From Chitinophagales bacterium (lineage in GTDB: Bacteria > Bacteroidota > Bacteroidia > Chitinophagales > UBA8649), in the NCBI GenBank assembly GCA_016777395.1, contig JADHRO010000137.1:1-5834 (forward strand): a stretch of 5,834 bases of DNA. The letters run 5' to 3'. Both the position numbers and the translations under genes were made by a program. The notes beneath the pieces are model-generated. The model did no database searches and had not been told where the DNA came from. It saw nothing but the letters and a program-made list of their open reading frames with translations. This document shows positions 1-5,834 of the stretch, piece after piece; positions within the stretch are counted from its first letter, which is position 1; every line of letters begins with the position of its first letter.

Positions 1-847
1 AAGTCAACTTACTTTGATGATCGCCACTACGTGGAATACATGTTGGATGAATCTGCGTATAGCAAGGATTAGCAAAAAAAGCTCCCTTTTTGTATGCTTT
101 CCAAGATGCAGTAACATTACTACCCATTGCATTTGTTGAAAGAAAAAAGACATTACCATATCCGCCATTAGCCAATACTACTGCATGCGCAGAGTGTCGT
201 TCAATTTCGCCTGAAATTAAATCTCTTGCTATAATACCTCTTGCTTTGCCATCGACCAAAACTACATCAAGCATCTCATGCCTGTTAAACATTTTCACTT
301 TACCCGTCGCTATTTGTCGGCTTAAGGCAGAATAAGCTCCTAAAAGTAATTGTTGACCCGTTTGGCCTGCTGCATAAAAAGTTCTAGAAACTAAAACGCC
401 GCCAAAAGAACGATTGTCTAACAAACCTCCATATTCACGAGCAAAAGGAACACCTTGGGCTACACATTGATCAATAATATTACTCGACACTTCAGCTAGC
501 CTATGCACATTGGCTTCTCTACTTCTATAATCTCCACCCTTTACCGTATCGTAAAATAATCTATAAATTGAATCACCATCTCCTTGATAATTCTTAGCTG
601 CGTTAATGCCTCCTTGGGCTGCAATCGAGTGAGCTCTTCTTGGGCTATCTTGAAAACAAAAAGTCTTGACATTGTACCCAAGTTCACCTAAAGTTGCTGA
701 AGCAGACGACCCTGCTAAGCCTGTTCCAATAACAATAACATCAATATTTCTTTTGTTAGCTGGGTTTACTAAGTCAATATGACCTTTATGATTGACCCAC
801 TTTTCGCTCATTTTCCCTTCAGGAACATTAGAATTTAATACAGACAT
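1..847 (-). CDS. sdhA: Succinate dehydrogenase/fumarate reductase flavoprotein subunit, 5' part (runs off left edge)
   Basis: Catalytic flavoprotein of respiratory complex II, oxidising succinate to fumarate on the inner face of the cytoplasmic membrane and passing electrons through the iron-sulfur subunit to the SdhC cytochrome. The gene is cut by the window edge: 282 residues are visible, where the family usually has about 580-670. Seen directly: the dinucleotide-binding motif VIVIGTGLAG at residues 37-46; RAHSIAAQGG at 71-80, in which H73 aligns with the histidine that binds FAD covalently; RTFYAAGQTGQ at 155-165; ANGGYGNVF at 226-234; and QIHPT at 265-269, in which H267 matches the substrate-binding histidine. 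The catalytic arginine region would lie past the edge. The ATG at 847 gives a normal short N-terminal extension. It lies 12 nt after the sdhC stop, so the two are co-transcribed. The form resembles the B. subtilis/Bacteroidota (b558-associated) enzymes. Direction of the reaction in vivo (Sdh or Frd) cannot be settled from this. Confidence 0.96.
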   Translation of the reverse strand, partial: MSVLNSNVPEGKMSEKWVNHKGHIDLVNPANKRNIDVIVIGTGLAGSSASATLGELGYNVKTFCFQDSPRRAHSIAAQGGINAAKNYQGDGDSIYRLFYDTVKGGDYRSREANVHRLAEVSSNIIDQCVAQGVPFAREYGGLLDNRSFGGVLVSRTFYAAGQTGQQLLLGAYSALSRQIATGKVKMFNRHEMLDVVLVDGKARGIIARDLISGEIERHSAHAVVLANGGYGNVFFLSTNAMGSNVTASWKAYKKGAFFANPCYTQIHPTCIPRSGDHQSKLT

Positions 848-859
848 TTTTATATGGTT

Positions 860-1528
860 TTAGTGGATTAAAAAGTGGTAAAGTGCAATGAAAGCAAAAC
901 CAGCTGGAATAACTACACTGTAAAAGAATCCAATTTTTTTAATTACCGGTGTGTATTTCGGATGATTCGCCCCAACAGACTGAAAGGATGATTGAAAGCC
1001 ATGGTTTGTATGTAATCCTAGAAAGAAGAACGCAGCTATATATATCGCTACACGCACTATACTTTGAAATTTGGCTACCAATTCTTCATGGTAACGAAAC
1101 TCTCCACTTTCATTTAAGCCAGTCATATTCCCTTGACCATACTTAACAATCATTTCATGTACCCAAAAATCGTAAAGGTGCAGAAGCATAAAAAGCATGA
1201 TTGCTACACCGGTATAAATCATATTCTTACTTAGTTTCGATCCTCCAGTATGGTTTGAAGAGAAATATTTCACTGGTCGAGCCTTTCTGTTTTGAATTTC
1301 TAAAACAATCGCCATTATAAAATGGAAAATAATACCAAACATCAGCACTGGTTGAAGCACACCTTGCACGAAAAAGTTCGTTCCCATAAATTGAGATACC
1401 TCATTGAAAGCGGCGGGATTAACTACTGATAAAAGATTAATTGAGAAATGTTGTAGAAGAAAAAACATCAGAAAGAATCCTGACAAAGCCATTAAAATTT
1501 TTCTGCTAATAGTGGACAATTTTGACAT
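860..1528 (-). CDS. sdhC: Succinate dehydrogenase cytochrome b subunit, b558 family
   Basis: Membrane anchor and di-heme quinone-reactive subunit of complex II. It has 222 residues, normal for the single-subunit b558 type of B. subtilis, Wolinella and Bacteroidota (type B complex II, with no separate SdhD). Five hydrophobic segments are visible at about 11-36, 53-77, 103-124, 156-174 and 199-220. Conserved histidines fall inside or at the ends of them: H27, H69, H117 and H173 are at the positions expected for the axial ligands of the two hemes. H173 lies in GLHTNHGFQSSFQS, a pattern typical of the family; H176 is a less likely alternative. The ATG at 1528 starts a short polar leader just before the first membrane helix. 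It is the first gene of the operon, followed after 12 nt by sdhA. No Shine-Dalgarno sequence is seen, and the predicted mRNA leader is only about a dozen nucleotides. Confidence 0.95.
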   Translation of the reverse strand: MSKLSTISRKILMALSGFFLMFFLLQHFSINLLSVVNPAAFNEVSQFMGTNFFVQGVLQPVLMFGIIFHFIMAIVLEIQNRKARPVKYFSSNHTGGSKLSKNMIYTGVAIMLFMLLHLYDFWVHEMIVKYGQGNMTGLNESGEFRYHEELVAKFQSIVRVAIYIAAFFFLGLHTNHGFQSSFQSVGANHPKYTPVIKKIGFFYSVVIPAGFAFIALYHFLIH

Positions 1529-1544
1529 CTACTTAAATTTTACA

Positions 1545-1577
1545 CAAAGATAATTAATGTATGCCTAGTAATCAAAA
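1545..1577 (-). promoter_or_regulatory. Bacteroidota-type promoter for sdhCA
   Basis: On the minus strand TATCTTTG (1545-1552) matches the Bacteroidota -7 consensus TAnnTTTG exactly. TTTG at 1573-1576, inside TTTTG, sits 20 bp upstream, matching the -33 element and its usual spacing of about 19-21 bp. Transcription should then start near 1538-1540, leaving a leader of about 10-12 nt before the sdhC ATG at 1528. Both elements, their spacing and their position agree, so this is the best-supported regulatory site in the window. It is a motif match only; no start site has been measured. Confidence 0.7.
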
Positions 1578-1596
1578 CTAAGATGACTGAAAAAAC

Positions 1597-1617
1597 TATT
1601 TAGAAAATATCTAAATA
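1597..1617. repeat. AT-rich inverted repeat upstream of the sdh promoter (possible operator)
   Basis: TATTTAGA (1597-1604) and TCTAAATA (1610-1617) are perfect 8-bp inverted arms around a 5-bp spacer, centred about 30 bp upstream of the predicted -33 element and 79 bp upstream of the sdhC start. The size and position suit a dimeric regulator site acting on sdhCA. There is no GC-rich stem or T-tail, so it is not a terminator. It does not match the FNR/CRP pattern that I know. AT-rich DNA yields such palindromes by chance fairly often, so the operator role is only a possibility. Confidence 0.35.
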
Positions 1618-1869
1618 ATTGTATACTCGGCTGCACCCTTATTAACAACCAGCAAAATGAAGATTTGTTCATTAAGAATCAGCAATTTCATTCGTTTCAA
1701 ATTGTTTGGCAACTTTAGAATAAATCTTTTAAGCAAAGGGCGAAGTTATATCGCAATCCTTAAGCTTGATAATTCTTTTAAGCAGAAAACTAAAGCATTT
1801 GTTGTATCCAATGTCAAATGGAACGCATCCTGAGTTAAAGAACAACTTTTGAGGATAATTTTTAATACC
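1618..1869. other. Non-coding spacer between the gmhB end and the sdh promoter region
   Basis: About 250 bp between the 3' end of the heptose operon and the sdh regulatory region. I see no protein family, RNA gene or strong hairpin followed by a T-run. The gmhB operon must end somewhere here or read through into sdhC, but no convincing intrinsic terminator is visible on the minus strand. A plus-strand frame of 58 codons (1657-1833) is open but lacks a recognisable promoter or any conserved motif, and is not called as a gene. Confidence 0.5.
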
Positions 1870-2415
1870 TTACAAGGATATGTGCAGCAATACGTCACTT
1901 AAGCCTTCCACTCTTGTTAAGCCGGTATCATCAGGGATTTCTTTAGAAGTAACCATAAAACATTCCATTCCAAGAGTTAATCCAAAGCGCATATCGGAAA
2001 GTTTATCTCCGACCATAATGGACTTGGTGAAATCAATTTCTGGGAAATCTCGTTTCGCCCACATAGCCATTCCAATCTCTGGCTTCCGACAAGGAGAATC
2101 CTCTTCTTCTAAATCCGGACAATAATATATCCGATCAATCCGACCATCTTCTTCACGAACCTCTTCAACTAATTTGTTATGAATCTCATGCAATTGATCT
2201 TTGGTCATAAGTTCTTTGCCAACACCTTGCTGATTGGTCACTACAACAATACGACCGATAATCATTCCAAAGTAACGCAAGGCACGATGTACATCAGGTA
2301 AAAATTCAAACTCCTCCCAAGATGTCACATAGCCATCTTCAATGTTTTTATTGATTACCCCATCTCTATCGAGAAATAAGGTCCAGGTTTCATCAACTTC
2401 AATTGTTTTTTTCAC
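1870..2415 (-). CDS. gmhB: HAD-family D-glycero-D-manno-heptose 1,7-bisphosphate phosphatase
   Basis: Removes the C7 phosphate from heptose bisphosphate in the synthesis of nucleotide-activated heptose, in the cytoplasm. With the GTG start at 2415 the protein has 181 residues, typical for GmhB. HAD motifs are all present: LFLDRDGVIN at 13-22 (nucleophile D16 and acid/base D18), VVTNQQGV at 58-65, CRKPEIGM at 109-116 with K111, and VGDKLSDM at 135-142 with D137 and D141. The metal loop CPDLEEEDSPCRKP at 99-112 keeps C99 and C109, but D101 and S107 stand where E. coli GmhB has a zinc-binding His and Cys. No ATG is available before motif I. GTG 2415 is favoured because the A9 run lies just upstream; TTG 2433, directly after an in-frame TAG, is the alternative (187 aa). 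The start overlaps the end of gmhA, pointing to coupled translation. A related HAD-IIIA phosphatase acting on another sugar is possible, but the gmhA neighbour supports this call. Confidence 0.85.
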   Translation of the reverse strand: MKKTIEVDETWTLFLDRDGVINKNIEDGYVTSWEEFEFLPDVHRALRYFGMIIGRIVVVTNQQGVGKELMTKDQLHEIHNKLVEEVREEDGRIDRIYYCPDLEEEDSPCRKPEIGMAMWAKRDFPEIDFTKSIMVGDKLSDMRFGLTLGMECFMVTSKEIPDDTGLTRVEGLSDVLLHISL

Positions 2416-2983
2416 TAAACATTTTTTTTTCAACTAATTCACAAATAATATGTCCCAACAGCAAATGACATTCTTGTATTCGAGGAGTATCTGTGCTAGG
2501 TACTTTGACTATTAGGCTACAATTCTCATCTAAGATACTCGCAGTACTTCCTGTAAAAGCGACAGATTCCACTCCCATCTTCTGGGCTTGCATAGCTGCA
2601 TTAACTATATTGGGAGATTTACCCGAAGTACTTAAAAGCCACAGCATATCTCCTTTCTTAGCTTTTGCCTCTAGCAAACGAGCATAGAGCTTATCAAAAC
2701 CATAATCATTGGATATAGCAGTCAATGCTGCCTCATTTACATTTAATGCTTCAACGGGTAAAGCTTTACGGTTTAAATAAAATCTTCCTGAGAATTCTGC
2801 GGCCAGGTGAAGAGCATCTGCTGCACTCCCCCCATTTCCGCAAATCAGAATCTGATTCCCGGCTTTCAATGTATCTACAAATTTATGGGTAATCTGACCT
2901 ACACTTGAAAGTAAAGCATGGTCCTGAATCAGGGCCGCTTTAAGGTCAGCGCTTGCTTGAATACGTTTGATGATCTCTTGCAT
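2399..2983 (-). CDS. gmhA: Sedoheptulose-7-phosphate isomerase (phosphoheptose isomerase)
   Basis: Converts sedoheptulose 7-phosphate to D-glycero-D-manno-heptose 7-phosphate, the first committed step to ADP- or GDP-heptose; a cytoplasmic enzyme, tetrameric in known members. It has 194 residues, the usual length. It is a single SIS domain after an N-terminal helix. Seen: ICGNGGSAADALHLAAEFSGRF at 47-68, carrying H59 and E63, which align with E. coli H61 and the catalytic E65; SNDYGF at 91-96; STSGKS at 118-123 (phosphate-binding loop); and DTPRIQECHLLLGH at 165-178, with Q170 and H178 matching E. coli Q172 and catalytic H180. These active-site residues separate it from the related DiaA proteins. 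The start is ATG 2983, 12 nt after the glycosyltransferase stop; an AAGGA is present but only one base from the ATG, too close for a normal Shine-Dalgarno. Its last 17 nt overlap gmhB from the GTG start (35 nt if TTG 2433 is used). Confidence 0.94.
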   Translation of the reverse strand: MQEIIKRIQASADLKAALIQDHALLSSVGQITHKFVDTLKAGNQILICGNGGSAADALHLAAEFSGRFYLNRKALPVEALNVNEAALTAISNDYGFDKLYARLLEAKAKKGDMLWLLSTSGKSPNIVNAAMQAQKMGVESVAFTGSTASILDENCSLIVKVPSTDTPRIQECHLLLGHIICELVEKKMFSEKNN

Positions 2984-2995
2984 GTCCTTAGTTTA

Positions 2996-4030
2996 TTACT
3001 TCTTTTTAGATTTACCGTAATAATTTTTTACAAAGCCCAAAGCTTCTTCTTTCCCCATTAACTTTTGAATCACTGCATAAATCAAACCTGCGCCATAGGC
3101 GAAAACTTGAATATTCAAGGTGATAACAGCGTACAAAGCTACAAGGATTTGTCGATGTTTTAAAAAAGCTTGGACAAAAGCAAGTATACAAACTAGAAAA
3201 TGGCCAAATACAGCAATTTGAAATAAAACATCAAAAACTGGAAAAAATACAGATAATATAAAAAGTACGTTATACATTAATAGTATAAATGCCGGCAAAA
3301 AATGAACAGGTTTTAATAACTCTTTATGAGCAGTGCCTAAGTTAATTCGTGCTACTCCCCAATTGAAGATTTGTTTAAAGAACTTCTTAAGGCTAGTTCT
3401 CCGTTTGTGATAAACAAAAGCATCCGGTATAAGTCCAACTTTAAATCCAGCTTGATAAACTCGAGCCGAGTAATCCATGTCTTGACCATGACGCAACATG
3501 TTCATACCACCTAATTTTTGATACACGTCCCTAGCAATACCCATATTGAAGCTTCTTGGGTAAAACTTACCTATACTTTTTTTCCCTCCCCTCGTTCCAC
3601 CAGTACCTATGAAAGAGGTCATACTATAGTTGATGGCTTTCACTAAAGGTGAAAAAGATTCATGAGCAGCATCTGGCCCACCGAAAGCATCTAAGGCATT
3701 AGCAGTAAGATAATCATCTACCTTTTGAATCCATTCTGGTGGAAACATACAATCTGAATCAATAAAAATGAAATAATCGCTATTCGCGTTTTCCATTCCA
3801 TAGTTTCTTGCTTTGCCAGGTCCTTGGTTTTGTTGAAAAATTGCTCTAGTAATTAATCCGCTCTCCGATTTATAGGCTTCTATAAATTCTTTAAAGCCAT
3901 CTGTAGAGCCATCATCGACAAATAGTAATTCAAAGGAATCACGTGCAAAAGGCATTAGCTCAGCTGAGGCTAAAAGTTCTTTAACTTCCCCTAAGCGGTT
4001 ATAGACTGCTATAATGATAGAATATTTCAA
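2996..4030 (-). CDS. Family 2 glycosyltransferase with C-terminal membrane segments
   Basis: A 344-residue GT2 (GT-A fold) enzyme expected to move a sugar from a nucleotide donor to a lipid- or glycan-linked acceptor at the cytoplasmic face of the membrane. Seen: SIIIAVYNR at 4-12, FVDDGSTDG at 37-45 (nucleotide binding), FIDSDCMFP at 89-97 (the DxD metal site D91/D93), RSFNMGIAR at 159-167, and GQDMDYSARVYQAG at 182-195, where D184 or D186 would be the catalytic base. Hydrophobic stretches at about 244-265, 268-290 and 296-322 form a membrane anchor. The start must be TTG at 4030: the protein begins directly with the first beta strand of the fold, no ATG lies nearby, and the next Met (residue 26) would remove that strand. 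It follows the methyltransferase stop by 3 nt in the same frame and precedes gmhA by 12 nt. Heptose transfer is plausible from the neighbours, but donor and acceptor cannot be read from the sequence. Confidence 0.9.
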   Translation of the reverse strand: MKYSIIIAVYNRLGEVKELLASAELMPFARDSFELLFVDDGSTDGFKEFIEAYKSESGLITRAIFQQNQGPGKARNYGMENANSDYFIFIDSDCMFPPEWIQKVDDYLTANALDAFGGPDAAHESFSPLVKAINYSMTSFIGTGGTRGGKKSIGKFYPRSFNMGIARDVYQKLGGMNMLRHGQDMDYSARVYQAGFKVGLIPDAFVYHKRRTSLKKFFKQIFNWGVARINLGTAHKELLKPVHFLPAFILLMYNVLFILSVFFPVFDVLFQIAVFGHFLVCILAFVQAFLKHRQILVALYAVITLNIQVFAYGAGLIYAVIQKLMGKEEALGFVKNYYGKSKKK

Positions 4031-4033
4031 TAA

Positions 4034-4825
4034 TTACTTTTTAGGTGTGATTATATAATAAGCGCAAGTGGTCACAAAGTTTCTAAAAAAAGGTATTGAA
4101 CGAATAATGGGTAACTGCTTTCTGGGTTTAAGCTTAAACTTAATATCATAGTTCGGGTTGATAAGATAAAGTGTTTCATTTAGAACATTCCATTGACTTT
4201 TTCGCACGATGCGCTTAAATCCATCAATTGATATACCCGTAACTTTGGTTTGCAGTAAGCCAGCAATTTTATTTTCTGATTCTCCAAATAACTTCAATAA
4301 AAATTTATACAAAAAGCTTGGAAGAATATGAAAATAAGGGACTGCGCGAAGAAAACTATTACATCCTTGTTGATGGCCTCCAAATGGCATATACCACGGT
4401 GGAAAGCCAAAAAATACTACCCCATCTTCCTTTACGAAATTCAGTAAAAAAGAAATAAATTTCTCTTGGTCAGGGATGTGTTCAATTACATCCCGCATCA
4501 TAACTAAATCAAACTTACCGAGTTCTTCTGGTTTCGCATTATATACATTTAAATTCAAGAAACTTGTTTTAGAGGTATCTTTACAAAACTTCTGTGTGAA
4601 TTCTTTGGCATTTTCTAGTTGTCGCTTGTTGAGATCCAATCCAAGTACCTCACATCCTTTATCTATGAAATATTTCAAATTGCCTCCTTCCCCACAACCT
4701 ATTTCTAGAACTCGCGTATTACTATCTACAGCAAAATGTTTTTGAATATATGGAACAACATACTTTTCCGTAGTATAATCTTGTTCTTGAAAATAAATTT
4801 CTCTTTTATTCCTACGTTCAATCAT
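4034..4825 (-). CDS. Class I SAM-dependent methyltransferase
   Basis: A 263-residue protein with an N-terminal Rossmann-type methyltransferase domain. Seen: VLEIGCGEGG at 39-48 (SAM-binding motif I), GLDLN at 62-66 with D64 as the acidic residue that usually binds the SAM ribose, and FDLVMMRDVIEHIPD at 105-119 (motif IV region, the common D-V-x-E-H form). After the core comes PPWYMPFGGHQQ at 142-153 and a hydrophobic, basic C-terminal part (about 165-263) with no clear transmembrane helix, which may hold the acceptor. Such enzymes are common in envelope polysaccharide clusters, where they methylate sugars or lipid-linked glycans; that role here is inferred from the adjacent glycosyltransferase and heptose genes. 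The ATG at 4825 is the only sensible start, since an ATG at 4830 runs into TGA at once. It is the first gene of the operon and sits 70 bp from the divergent gene. Confidence 0.87.
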   Translation of the reverse strand: MIERRNKREIYFQEQDYTTEKYVVPYIQKHFAVDSNTRVLEIGCGEGGNLKYFIDKGCEVLGLDLNKRQLENAKEFTQKFCKDTSKTSFLNLNVYNAKPEELGKFDLVMMRDVIEHIPDQEKFISFLLNFVKEDGVVFFGFPPWYMPFGGHQQGCNSFLRAVPYFHILPSFLYKFLLKLFGESENKIAGLLQTKVTGISIDGFKRIVRKSQWNVLNETLYLINPNYDIKFKLKPRKQLPIIRSIPFFRNFVTTCAYYIITPKK

Positions 4826-4895
4826 TTCATTTTCTAATGTGAATACAAAGAAAAAAAAAATGTTTTACTTTGTCATGAAATCAATCATATATTAA
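4826..4895. promoter_or_regulatory. Divergent intergenic region with A10 tract and weak promoter matches on both strands
   Basis: These 70 bp must hold the starts of transcription for both the heptose operon (minus) and the YfhO-like gene (plus), unless the latter is read from elsewhere. On the minus strand TTTCTTTG (4846-4853), and on the plus strand TTACTTTG (4865-4872), each differ from the Bacteroidota -7 consensus TAnnTTTG at one fixed position and lie at a sensible distance from their ATGs. Neither has a clear -33 TTTG at the right spacing. A run of ten A (4851-4860) lies between them and overlaps the minus-strand box. The two promoters would therefore occupy the same DNA and may compete. 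Confidence 0.35.
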
Positions 4896-5834
4896 ATGAA
4901 AAAGCAAGGTACGTTCAATAAGGATTTATTATATCACTTCATTTCTATTGCCGCAATCCTACTATTTAGTATACTTTTATTTCTTCCACAATTAAATGGG
5001 GACAGAATTGTAGCCGGAGATATTGTTTCTTCCGATGCAAAGACAAAACACATCAAGGATTACTTAGCTGATTCTGGCGAACGCAGTTATTGGAATGCTG
5101 CTCAATTCTCGGGTGGCCCAATATATCTATTAAACTTAGGGCAAGAAAGTAACCTATTAGCTTATGTCCAGAAGCTTTTTACTCTAAACAATGCAGGCCC
5201 AATTGGAATGTTTTTCGGAATTGGATTAATCATGTATCTATCCTTAATCGCATTAAGAGTTAATAAATGGTTGAGTCTCGTCATCAGCTTAGCCTATATG
5301 CTGAGTTATGTCTTTTTCACCTTACTTGATGCTGGACACTTTAAAAAGGTTAATACTTTGGCATTCCTTCCTTTGATAGTCTCAGGTCTTATTGTAATTC
5401 TTAGAAATGAATACTTAAAAGGTGGTGCTGCATTAGTTTTAGGTGTTGCCCTATCCATCTATTTAGGTCACATACAAATGGTTTACTATACTTTAATTGC
5501 ACTTGTAGGCTTTGGGGTTCCCTTGTTAGTTTTTGCAGTGAAAGAGAAAAGAATGAATAGATTTGCTCCAGCCATTGGAATTGCAGTAATCATAGCTATG
5601 CTAGGAGCTGCTTCAAACTTTGCACAGTTAAATTCTTCTCAAAATTTTTCTAATCAAACCATGCGTGGTGGTGGTGTTCTACCCAAGAAAGCTGCTGACG
5701 AACAAATAGAAAAAGCAGGATTAAGCTGGGCATATGCCATGTCTTGGAGTTATGAAGCAAAGGACTTTTTTAACATCGTCATTCCTCGAATAGTAGGTGG
5801 TGGAAGTCAAGAAAATGTAGAAAAAGAAAATACT
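4896..5834 (+). CDS. YfhO-like polytopic membrane protein, N-terminal part (runs off right edge)
   Basis: 313 codons are visible and open to the edge; Bacteroidota proteins of this kind usually have about 800-1,100 residues. Seen: a first membrane helix at about 12-30, then a polar loop with NGDRIVAGDIVSSDAKTKHI at 34-53, matching the first outside loop of GT-C-like proteins, where an acidic residue (here D36 or D42) is usually catalytic. Next come WNAAQFSGGPIY at 66-77, further helices at about 103-120, 125-144, 153-169, 176-192, 196-215 and 223-240, the AGHFKKVNTLAFLPL stretch at 146-160, GHIQMVYYTL at 191-200, and a loop with MSWSYEAKDFFNIVIPRIVG at 282-301, a pattern I recognise from YfhO-like proteins. 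ATG 4896 is preceded by an in-frame TAA, so the start is firm. YfhO of Firmicutes helps glycosylate lipoteichoic acid; the role of the Bacteroidota forms is not established. Its place beside an envelope-glycan operon fits a polyprenyl-phosphate-sugar-dependent transferase, which is inference. Confidence 0.8.
   Translation, partial: MKKQGTFNKDLLYHFISIAAILLFSILLFLPQLNGDRIVAGDIVSSDAKTKHIKDYLADSGERSYWNAAQFSGGPIYLLNLGQESNLLAYVQKLFTLNNAGPIGMFFGIGLIMYLSLIALRVNKWLSLVISLAYMLSYVFFTLLDAGHFKKVNTLAFLPLIVSGLIVILRNEYLKGGAALVLGVALSIYLGHIQMVYYTLIALVGFGVPLLVFAVKEKRMNRFAPAIGIAVIIAMLGAASNFAQLNSSQNFSNQTMRGGGVLPKKAADEQIEKAGLSWAYAMSWSYEAKDFFNIVIPRIVGGGSQENVEKENT

Noticed and set aside
90..335. Plus-strand open frame opposite sdhA.
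   Set aside because: It lies wholly on the antisense strand of a clearly conserved sdhA coding region and resembles no protein family. The same applies to plus-strand frames at 949-1146, 1880-2125, 2493-2687 and 4476-4745, each opposite a well-supported gene.
1657..1833. Plus-strand open frame of 58 codons (begins MKICSLRISN) in the sdhC-gmhB spacer.
   Set aside because: It has no TAnnTTTG promoter upstream and no recognisable motif, and AT-rich spacer can stay open this long by chance. Conservation with synonymous substitution bias in relatives would be needed to revive it.
1801..1869. Possible terminator after gmhB on the minus strand (short self-complementary bits such as AAAGTTGTTCTTT).
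   Set aside because: Stems are only 4-5 bp, AT-rich and not followed by a T-run, so an intrinsic terminator cannot be supported.
2390..2412. Slippery heptamer A AAA AAC in the gmhA frame two codons before its stop, suggesting -1 programmed frameshifting.
   Set aside because: The heptamer is correctly phased, but a -1 shift would add only 16 codons before TAA and does not lead into gmhB, which needs +1. No strong downstream stem-loop is visible, so it is probably a by-product of the A-rich overlap.
2984..2995. AAGGA directly in front of gmhA as a Shine-Dalgarno site.
   Set aside because: It is separated from the ATG by one base, far less than the usual 5-9, and the other genes here show no Shine-Dalgarno sequences, so chance is the better explanation.

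Overview
This AT-rich window most likely comes from a member of the Bacteroidota, probably Cytophagia-like. The evidence is a b558-type succinate dehydrogenase laid out as sdhC-sdhA, a TAnnTTTG-type promoter in front of it, start sites mostly lacking Shine-Dalgarno sequences, and a large YfhO-like membrane protein next to glycan genes. The phylum call is an inference from gene types and promoter form; no rRNA or other marker is present.

Left part (1-1577, minus strand): the 5' end of a succinate dehydrogenase/fumarate reductase operon. It starts with a strong promoter candidate (1545-1577), then sdhC (membrane cytochrome b, 860-1528), then sdhA (flavoprotein), which runs off the left edge after 282 codons. 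An iron-sulfur subunit gene (sdhB) is expected beyond the edge. Upstream of the promoter lies an AT-rich 8-bp-arm inverted repeat and about 250 bp with no convincing gene.

Middle part (1870-4825, minus strand): a tightly packed four-gene operon, read right to left. It encodes a class I SAM-dependent methyltransferase, a family 2 glycosyltransferase with a C-terminal membrane domain, sedoheptulose-7-phosphate isomerase (gmhA) and a HAD-type heptose-bisphosphate phosphatase (gmhB). Gene gaps are 3 nt, 12 nt and an overlap. gmhA and gmhB supply two steps of nucleotide-activated D-glycero-D-manno-heptose synthesis. The kinase and nucleotidyltransferase are not in the window. The transferase and methyltransferase could build and decorate a heptose-containing envelope glycan, but their substrates cannot be read from sequence.

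Right part (4896-5834, plus strand): the first 313 codons of a YfhO-like polytopic membrane protein, divergent from the heptose operon across a 70-bp spacer with an A10 tract.

I see no clearly new system. The most unusual points are translational. The transferase gene has a TTG start in the same frame as, and two codons after, the methyltransferase stop. gmhB has no ATG start and overlaps gmhA in a stretch holding A9 and A7 runs. The phosphatase also lacks two of the usual four zinc ligands.
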